Shown one piece after another: positions 6,862 through 12,174 of a DNA stretch of 12,174 bases. A program made the position numbers and the translations under genes. The stretch lies in the NCBI GenBank assembly GCA_027318525.1, contig DAHVPA010000039.1:1-12174 (forward strand), given 5' to 3'. The notes under the pieces are model-generated. The model did no database searches, had not been told where the DNA came from, and saw nothing but the letters and a program-made list of their open reading frames with translations. Numbering within the stretch: the stretch's first letter is position 1; the number at the start of each line of letters is the position of its first letter. Source of the DNA: Candidatus Cloacimonadota bacterium (lineage in GTDB: Bacteria; Cloacimonadota; Cloacimonadia; Cloacimonadales; Cloacimonadaceae).

Positions 6862-7800
6862 ATGCGATATGATGTAATTGTGATAGGAGCAGGTCCGGCA
6901 GGGCTTTCGGCAGCTATTTATGCAGCCAGGGGCGGACTCAAGGTTGCAGTATTTGAAAAAGCCATGATTGGCGGACAAATCACAGTAACTGAAGATGTTG
7001 AGAACTATCCGGGTTTTGAGCATGCCATTACCGGATTTGACCTGACCGATACGATGAAACGTCAGGCACAGAGATTCGGGGCTGAATTTATCGAAGCGGA
7101 AGTAACCTCACTCGGTTTGGAAGGCAAATGCAAGATTATCGGCACCTCCGACAACGAATACCGCACCAAGGCAATAATCTATTGCTCCGGGGCATCTCCA
7201 CGCAGGCTTAACGTTCCGGGAGAAGAACGCCTCACCGGGCGCGGGGTTTCTTATTGTGCCACTTGTGACGGCGCATTGTATCGTGGAAAAACCGTGGCTG
7301 TGATTGGTGGAGGGGATTCCGCCATTGAAGAAGGGATGTTCCTCACAAGGTTTGCCGAAAAAGTATATGTCATTCATCGCAGACACGAGCTGAGAGCGCA
7401 ATACATCATTCAGCAGCGTGCATTTAAAAATCATAAAATGGAATTTGTCTGGGACACGGTTGTTCAGGAAATCAAAGGTGAAGCCAAAGTGTCCGAAATT
7501 GAGCTCTATAACCGCAAGACTGATAAGATAAACTTCCTTACCGTGGATGGAGTATTCATCTATGTAGGTATCCTGCCAAATACGACCCTGCTTGAATCAA
7601 GACTAAATCTCGACTCCGGTGGATTTGTCCTAACTGACGAATACATGCACACAAACGTCCCCGGTATCTTTGCCGCTGGAGACGTTCGCAGCAAAGTGCT
7701 CAGACAAGTGGTTACGGCAACCAGCGATGGTGCGATTGCTGCCTGGAGCGCAGAAAAATGGATAGAGGACAATCAGGAATACTTTGGAGCGGAGAAATGA
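6862..7800 (+). CDS. trxB: Thioredoxin reductase (NADPH)
   Basis: FAD enzyme that passes electrons from NADPH to thioredoxin in the cytoplasm. The 312 residues are the normal length for the low-molecular-weight bacterial type. Visible motifs are the N-terminal FAD site GAGPAGLSAA (9-18), IGGQI (36-40), the redox-active CATC (132-135), the NADPH-binding GGGDSA (149-154), HRRHELRA (172-179) for the NADP phosphate, and the second FAD motif IFAAGDVR (269-276). The ATG at 6862 has AGAGG six bases upstream (6851-6855) and begins directly with the typical MRYDVIVIGAG. It is the first gene of a three-gene overlapping operon. Its TGA overlaps the alaS start (ATGA). The presence of HRRxxxR favours NADPH over the ferredoxin- or NADH-linked variants of the family, but electron donor preference is inferred only. 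Confidence 0.96.
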   Translation: MRYDVIVIGAGPAGLSAAIYAARGGLKVAVFEKAMIGGQITVTEDVENYPGFEHAITGFDLTDTMKRQAQRFGAEFIEAEVTSLGLEGKCKIIGTSDNEYRTKAIIYCSGASPRRLNVPGEERLTGRGVSYCATCDGALYRGKTVAVIGGGDSAIEEGMFLTRFAEKVYVIHRRHELRAQYIIQQRAFKNHKMEFVWDTVVQEIKGEAKVSEIELYNRKTDKINFLTVDGVFIYVGILPNTTLLESRLNLDSGGFVLTDEYMHTNVPGIFAAGDVRSKVLRQVVTATSDGAIAAWSAEKWIEDNQEYFGAEK

Positions 7801-10391
7801 TTACAGGCAAAGAAATCAGACAGCAATTCGTTGATTTCTTTATCAGCAAGGGACATACTTTCGTTCCATCATCACCGGTAATCCCGACGGATGACCCGAC
7901 TTTGCTGTTTACCAATGCAGGTATGAACCAGTTTAAAAATATCTTCCTGGGATTGAAAGAACCCTCCTTCCCACGGGCCGCCAATAGTCAGAAATGCATC
8001 AGAGCCGGGGGTAAACATAACGATTTGGAAGAAGTAGGCAAAGACGGTTATCATCATACCTTCTTTGAAATGCTGGGGAATTGGTCTTTTGGTGATTATT
8101 ACAAGCAGGAAGCCATTACCTGGGCGTGGGAACTGCTGACCGAAATCTGGAAACTTCCCAAAGATAAACTTCATGCCACAGTGCATCATACTGATCAGGA
8201 AGCATTTGAACTTTGGCAAAAAAATACCGACATCAACGCGAACTACATCACCTATCATGGGGACAAGGACAACTTCTGGGAAATGGGAGAAACAGGACCC
8301 TGCGGTCCCTGCTCAGAAATACACTTCGACCGGGGTGAGAATTATTGCGACAAAAGTCAGACTCAAGGTCACGAATGCAAAGTAAACGGAGACTGTGCAC
8401 GCTATATCGAGCTGTGGAATTTAGTCTTTATCCAATATAACCGTGATGATCGGGGAACACTGCATCCATTGCCCAATCGTTATGTTGACACGGGAGCTGG
8501 TTTGGAAAGGATTTGCCAGATACTGCAAAATCAAACATCTAACTATCACACCGACCTCTTTCTTCCAATTCTGGACCATATTTCAGCACTCAGTTCAATA
8601 CCCTATTCCAAAGAAGATGGCATCTCCCATCGCGTCATTGCCGACCATATCCGTTGCCTCAGTTTTGCGCTGGCAGATGGCGGATTCCCTTCCAATGAAG
8701 GAAGAGGTTATGTTTTACGTAGGATTCTACGCAGAGCTGCCCGGCATGGAAGGTTGCTCAATCTGCATGAACCCTTCCTTTATAAACTTGTTGATACGGT
8801 TATTGAGGTCATGGGTCATCATTATCATGAATTGATAGAAAAACAACACTATGTAAAATCAGTGATCAAAGCCGAAGAAGAACGCTTCAACCAGACATTG
8901 GACACAGGTTTAGATAAATTCAATGCAATAGTATCAGAACTGAAAGGGGACACGATTCAGGGCAGTGATGCTTTTACATTGTATGATACTTATGGTTTTC
9001 CCCTGGACTTGACTACAATTTTAGCAGAAGAACGAGGTCTACTGGTTGACCTGGCAGGCTTTGAAGCTGAGATGGAGTTGCAGAAAGCCCGTGCCCGTGA
9101 AGCAGGCAATTTCAAGCATAATTTCACGCAGATGGAATGGATAGAGCTTTCTGACATCCAGGGAACTACTTTTGTCGGATACACTGAACCATCAGTCCAG
9201 ACTCTGGTAACACGCTATACGCTTGATGACAACAACGGTATAGCCTTCCAACTGGAAAAGACTCCTTTCCTGGCAGAAGCAGGTGGTCAGGTAGCAGATA
9301 CCGGCACTGTCAGCAATGCCGGCTTCCATATTGAAGTTACTGACGTCAGGAAACAGAATGACAGCTATATTCATTATGGAAAGCTGGTTTCAGGAGTGGT
9401 GGACGCCAATCCCGTAACTGCAAGCATTAATCCTGAGCAAAGAAAACGAACTGCCCGCAACCACACAGCCACTCATCTTCTGCACAAATCGCTGAGGACT
9501 GTTTTAGGCGAGCATGTGCAACAAAAAGGTTCGCTTGTATCACCGGATTATCTGCGTTTTGACTTTGCTCATTTCGAAGCTTTGAGTAAGGAGCAGATTC
9601 GCCAAACCGAGCAGCTTGTAAACGAACAAATCCTTGCCAATATTGCTGTCAGAACAGATATTATGAATATAGAAGACGCCCGCAAAACAGGAGCTATGGC
9701 GCTATTCGGCGAAAAGTATGGCGAAGAGGTCAGAGTTGTCAGTGTAGAGCATTTTTCCCGTGAATTGTGTGGCGGAACACATGTAGCTGCAACCGGCGAC
9801 ATCGGATTTTTCAAGATAACAGCAGAGACTTCCTCAGCAGCCGGAATTCGTAGAATAGAGGCGTTGACAGGCGATGCTGCCATGCGATGGGTGGATGAAC
9901 TGCAGGATAATTTTTCCCGAGTGGCGGAAAAGCTTAATACACCTCAGAAGAAGCTATTTGAACGGATAGATTTATTACTGAAGCAACAATCGGATATGGC
10001 AAAAGAACTCGAATCTCTTAAGCAAAATGCTGCTCTGGATGCAGTAAAAGCCTTGGAGGAGCAGGCAGAAGTCAGGGATGACTACAAGCTGATCATTACT
10101 AAGGTCAATGCCACTACTACCGATGAAGTCAGGCAGTTGGGAGATGCCCTTAAGGAAAGTGCCTCCTCAACTGTAGCCGTTCTATTCGCCACTTTCGATG
10201 ATAAGGTGACAATCAATGTAACCGTCAGTAAAGATTTGACAGGAAGATTTCACGCCGGCAAATTAGCAGGGCAGATAGCAGCCTGGGTGGGTGGAAAAGG
10301 CGGCGGCAAGCCTGATAGTGCCATGGCTGGCGGAAAGGACATCCTCGCTTTGGATAACGCTATAGCGGAGACAAAGAAACTGCTGTCCTGA
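7797..10391 (+). CDS. alaS: Alanyl-tRNA synthetase
   Basis: Class II synthetase that charges tRNA-Ala and hydrolyses mischarged Ser/Gly-tRNA. I chose the ATG at 7797, which overlaps the trxB stop (ATGA) and has GGAG-type sequence just upstream. The frame extends 13 codons further, but family similarity starts at MITGKEIRQQFVDFF. With this start it has 864 residues, a normal full length. The catalytic domain (about 1-250) has FTNAGMNQFK (38-47), RAANSQKCIRAGGKHNDLEEVG (60-81) and GPCGPCSEIHFD (167-178). The editing domain carries the zinc motifs HTATHLLH (556-563) and CGGTH (658-662). The C-terminal C-Ala/DHHA1 domain ends with the Gly-rich GGKGGGKPDSAMAGG (832-846), preceded by a coiled-coil-like stretch at about 700-760. 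Nothing appears broken. Its stop overlaps the next gene by one base. Confidence 0.98.
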   Translation: MITGKEIRQQFVDFFISKGHTFVPSSPVIPTDDPTLLFTNAGMNQFKNIFLGLKEPSFPRAANSQKCIRAGGKHNDLEEVGKDGYHHTFFEMLGNWSFGDYYKQEAITWAWELLTEIWKLPKDKLHATVHHTDQEAFELWQKNTDINANYITYHGDKDNFWEMGETGPCGPCSEIHFDRGENYCDKSQTQGHECKVNGDCARYIELWNLVFIQYNRDDRGTLHPLPNRYVDTGAGLERICQILQNQTSNYHTDLFLPILDHISALSSIPYSKEDGISHRVIADHIRCLSFALADGGFPSNEGRGYVLRRILRRAARHGRLLNLHEPFLYKLVDTVIEVMGHHYHELIEKQHYVKSVIKAEEERFNQTLDTGLDKFNAIVSELKGDTIQGSDAFTLYDTYGFPLDLTTILAEERGLLVDLAGFEAEMELQKARAREAGNFKHNFTQMEWIELSDIQGTTFVGYTEPSVQTLVTRYTLDDNNGIAFQLEKTPFLAEAGGQVADTGTVSNAGFHIEVTDVRKQNDSYIHYGKLVSGVVDANPVTASINPEQRKRTARNHTATHLLHKSLRTVLGEHVQQKGSLVSPDYLRFDFAHFEALSKEQIRQTEQLVNEQILANIAVRTDIMNIEDARKTGAMALFGEKYGEEVRVVSVEHFSRELCGGTHVAATGDIGFFKITAETSSAAGIRRIEALTGDAAMRWVDELQDNFSRVAEKLNTPQKKLFERIDLLLKQQSDMAKELESLKQNAALDAVKALEEQAEVRDDYKLIITKVNATTTDEVRQLGDALKESASSTVAVLFATFDDKVTINVTVSKDLTGRFHAGKLAGQIAAWVGGKGGGKPDSAMAGGKDILALDNAIAETKKLLS

Positions 10392-11386
10392 TGAAAATCC
10401 TGATTATCCGCCTCAGTTCACTGGGTGACATCGTCCTGACCGAACCCATTATCCGAAGACTAAGAAAAGTCTTTCCTGAAGCGGAACTCCACTATCTGGT
10501 CAAGGAACAATTCAGCTCTATACCGAAAGCTTTCGGAACAGATTTGCAGATATTATCATACAGAAAATCCCCCGGATTTCATTTTGGACTGATGAGCCGG
10601 CGTTATGACTATGTGTTTGATTTGCACAACAAATTCTCCACCTGGCTGCTAAAGCTTTTTTGCTACTCTGCCAAAATCTTCACCTATGACAAGATGCATC
10701 GTTTGCGACGCAGGATAACTCAGCATAAGACTTCTGCTGCGATTCCCTCCACTCTGGAGTCATACCGCAGTGCGCTTACACAGGCTGCCAGGCTGACAGG
10801 AAGGTCTGAACTGGCTCAAGAGCTGGATTTTCCCATTCTGAAAGCAGATGATAAGGTCATGGATAGCATCAGAAAACGTCTTGCAGATGCTTCAAACCAG
10901 AAGACAATTGCACTCTTTCCCGGCGCCACTCATTATACAAAGCGTTATCCGGCAGAGCTTTTTGCCGAATTTATCCGACTGTCGGGTGACAGGTATAGAT
11001 TTCTGTTATTGGGCAGTAAGCAGGAACAGACTGTTTGTGAGAGAATTCAAGCGCTCGCTTCGGTGAATGTCCTCAATCTGTGCGGAGCATTCAACCTGAC
11101 AGAGCTGCTTGCCGTCATCAGTTGTGCCGACGGAGTTGTGACCAATGACAGTGGTCCCATGCATCTGGCGGCAGCTTTGGGCATCCCTCTTGTGGCAATC
11201 TTTGGCGCAACTCATCCAAGGCTTGGATTCAAGCCGCTATCAGAGCGGGCTGTTGTTCTCAGCAGCGAACTTTCCTGCCAGCCTTGTTCATTGCACGGAA
11301 GTGAGAAGTGTCCTCTGGGACATTTGCAGTGCTTGCATAACATCAATCCCAAATCCATTCTGGAAGCTCTCACTAATTTATTATAA
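10391..11386 (+). CDS. Family 9 glycosyltransferase (ADP-heptose:LPS heptosyltransferase-like)
   Basis: GT9 enzymes transfer heptose from ADP-heptose to lipopolysaccharide core or related glycans at the inner face of the inner membrane. The 331-residue protein starts with the family signature MKILIIRLSSLGDIVLTEP (1-19), which includes the conserved Asp13. A second Rossmann half follows with ALFPGATHYTKRYP (174-187), and the nucleotide-sugar site VVTNDSGPMHLAAALGIPLVAIFGATHP (249-276). The C-terminal cysteine pattern CQPCSLHGSEKCPLGHLQC (296-314) is common in this family. The ATG overlaps the alaS TGA by one base (TGATG), so it is probably translated from the trxB-alaS transcript. No other lipopolysaccharide genes are present, so the acceptor and which heptosyltransferase step it performs (WaaC, WaaF or WaaQ-like) cannot be assigned. 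A heptose donor is the family norm but is inferred. Confidence 0.9.
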   Translation: MKILIIRLSSLGDIVLTEPIIRRLRKVFPEAELHYLVKEQFSSIPKAFGTDLQILSYRKSPGFHFGLMSRRYDYVFDLHNKFSTWLLKLFCYSAKIFTYDKMHRLRRRITQHKTSAAIPSTLESYRSALTQAARLTGRSELAQELDFPILKADDKVMDSIRKRLADASNQKTIALFPGATHYTKRYPAELFAEFIRLSGDRYRFLLLGSKQEQTVCERIQALASVNVLNLCGAFNLTELLAVISCADGVVTNDSGPMHLAAALGIPLVAIFGATHPRLGFKPLSERAVVLSSELSCQPCSLHGSEKCPLGHLQCLHNINPKSILEALTNLL

Positions 11387-11467
11387 ACCTTTCGCATTTT
11401 AATCCCAAATCCTCTTTGTTAAAAACAGAACTATTTCTCAATTCAGGTTATGCTTATACAGAGGTTT

Positions 11468-11510
11468 TCCGGAGGCATAGTCTCTGCAAACTCTCTGCAA
11501 AGTCTCCGGA
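11468..11510 (-). repeat. Palindromic intergenic repeat, copy B
   Basis: A 43-bp element bounded by a perfect 7-bp inverted repeat, TCCGGAG (11468-11474) and CTCCGGA (11504-11510). Inside, CTCTGCAAA occurs twice with an 11-bp period (11482-11490 and 11493-11501). TCTCTGCAAACTCTCTGC (11481-11498) is identical, in reverse orientation, to part of copy A at 6704-6721. It lies about 80 bp after the glycosyltransferase stop, where it could also act as a 3'-end hairpin for that operon. Confidence 0.65.
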
Positions 11511-11529
11511 TGAATTAAGGATGAGGAAT

Positions 11530-11554
11530 AAAAAAAGGCTCCGTGATAGGAGCC
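11530..11554 (-). terminator. Rho-independent terminator for the leftward gene
   Basis: On the minus strand GGCTCC-TATCAC-GGAGCC (11554 to 11537) forms a 6-bp, mostly G:C stem with a 6-nt loop, followed directly by a run of seven T residues (11536-11530). It lies 31 nt after the stop codon of the leftward gene that ends at 11586. On the plus strand no T-run follows, so it does not look bidirectional. Confidence 0.82.
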
Positions 11555-11585
11555 AAGATATTTATCGGGCAATAGGTTATACTTA

Positions 11586-12174
11586 TCAGAACCGGGCTGA
11601 GAGAAAGAGAGAAGGGGAGTTTTTGTAATACTGGATTGAGGGGCGGACGCTGACCCACTTTTTGCGAAGTCTGAGCATATCAATCGAGCTGAGCACGTGA
11701 TTGGCAATGATAATCCCCGTAATCAGTTGTGCTTGGTCTTTGAGCTCCAGAACTTCCTTACGTTTGGTGCTGTAATTTCTGCGGAGGGTATAGCTGTCCC
11801 ACGCCCAGGATAATGAATCGGGCATGGCATTGTCATTGATAAAGTCCTGTTGCAGTGCAGGATTATCCGGATAGGTGTCCAGAGCAGTCTGGCGAATCAT
11901 AGCATTATATCCGCCGGCTTCAAAACCGCTGGTATCATAGCGGGAAAGGAGTTTGAGATAATCTTCCGAATAGCTGCCGGGATAGACATGAGCAAACTTC
12001 AAGGCGTATTCATAGGCTTCTTTTCTGCGCAAATCCTGTTCATTGCTGTTATAGAAACGTCCCGACCATAGCAGTGCTTCAGCGGTCAGCATGCCATATC
12101 CATAATTGCGGTCTATCGAGACATGTCCCCATCCGGGCAGGATGGCTGATTTTAGAAGGGGGCTGAGGGTCAGT
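11586..12174 (-). CDS. Uncharacterised envelope-associated protein, DUF5683-like (5' end outside window)
   Basis: The frame is open to the right edge, so the Met codon at 12092 is probably internal. About 195 C-terminal residues are visible. The most N-terminal part reads SPLLKSAILPGWGHVSIDRNYGYG, which resembles the KSALLPGxGQ-Y motif opening DUF5683-type proteins of Bacteroidota and related phyla. Two moderately hydrophobic stretches follow, around YGMLTAEALLWSGRFY and AQLITGIIIANHVLSSIDMLRL. A charged, Tyr-rich middle (DLRRKEAYEYALKFAHVYPGSYSEDYLKLL) lies between them. The protein ends in an aromatic residue (SLFLSARF), as many outer-membrane proteins do. The last third (SYTLRRNYSTKRK...ANHVLSSIDMLRLRKKW) fits the conserved second half of such proteins. 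Function is unknown; membrane association is inferred. A terminator follows it, so it ends its transcription unit. Confidence 0.6.
   Translation of the reverse strand, partial: LTLSPLLKSAILPGWGHVSIDRNYGYGMLTAEALLWSGRFYNSNEQDLRRKEAYEYALKFAHVYPGSYSEDYLKLLSRYDTSGFEAGGYNAMIRQTALDTYPDNPALQQDFINDNAMPDSLSWAWDSYTLRRNYSTKRKEVLELKDQAQLITGIIIANHVLSSIDMLRLRKKWVSVRPSIQYYKNSPSLFLSARF

Larger units (their letters stand above)
11387..11585. other. Intergenic region between the glycosyltransferase and the leftward gene
   Basis: About 200 bp between two convergent genes. It contains repeat copy B and the minus-strand terminator described separately. I see no separate terminator with a T-run for the plus-strand operon; the copy B palindrome is the only strong candidate hairpin. 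No convincing small gene is present: a 70-codon plus-strand frame from 11416 runs through the repeat and the terminator and has no ribosome binding site I can see. Confidence 0.65.

Noticed and set aside
7758..7796. A 13-codon longer alaS start inside trxB
   Set aside because: The added residues do not resemble the AlaRS N-terminus; the ATG at 7797 overlaps the trxB stop and fits the family start.
11416..11628. 70-codon plus-strand open frame after the glycosyltransferase
   Set aside because: It spans the repeat and the leftward terminator and overlaps the end of the leftward gene; the composition is arbitrary and no ribosome binding site is seen.

Overview
The window is about 12.2 kb of ordinary, gene-dense bacterial chromosome of moderate G+C. 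It suggests a Gram-negative, probably anaerobic bacterium. It carries a cobalamin-dependent methylmalonyl-CoA mutase operon with its GTPase chaperone, a family 9 (heptosyltransferase-like) glycosyltransferase, and a protein resembling the DUF5683-type envelope proteins of the Bacteroidota/FCB group. The heterodimeric mutase, the N-terminally extended MeaB and the short purine-rich intergenic repeats would fit an FCB-group organism such as a Cloacimonadota or Bacteroidota member. This is a guess from protein style, not a demonstrated placement.

Left to right: (1) the 3' part of a plus-strand membrane sensor phosphatase (end of a Cache-like domain, TM helix, HAMP, SpoIIE/RsbU PP2C), cut by the left edge. 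(2) Convergent with it, only 4 nt away, a minus-strand operon mutA-mutB-meaB (4.42-6.55, 2.24-4.42 and 1.11-2.24 kb) with overlapping stop/start codons at both junctions. (3) A 311-bp divergent intergenic region (6551-6861) with hairpins, a possible mutA promoter and one copy of a palindromic repeat. (4) A plus-strand overlapping operon trxB-alaS-glycosyltransferase (6.86-11.39 kb). (5) A 199-bp intergenic region with the second copy of the repeat and a clear terminator for the opposite strand. (6) The 3' part of a minus-strand, probably envelope-associated protein, cut by the right edge.

MutA and MutB should form the heterodimer that interconverts succinyl-CoA and methylmalonyl-CoA in propionate metabolism, and MeaB should load or protect its cobalamin cofactor. 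TrxB supplies reduced thioredoxin, AlaS charges tRNA-Ala, and the glycosyltransferase probably acts in lipopolysaccharide core or other surface glycan synthesis. Those three are tightly linked without an obvious shared pathway.

I found no CRISPR array, insertion sequence, tRNA/rRNA, phage gene or defence-like cassette, and no convincing new multi-gene system. The most interesting unannotated signals are small: a perfect 11-bp inverted repeat that would bury the meaB start codon in an mRNA hairpin, and a dispersed palindromic repeat sharing an exact 18-nt core at two intergenic sites.
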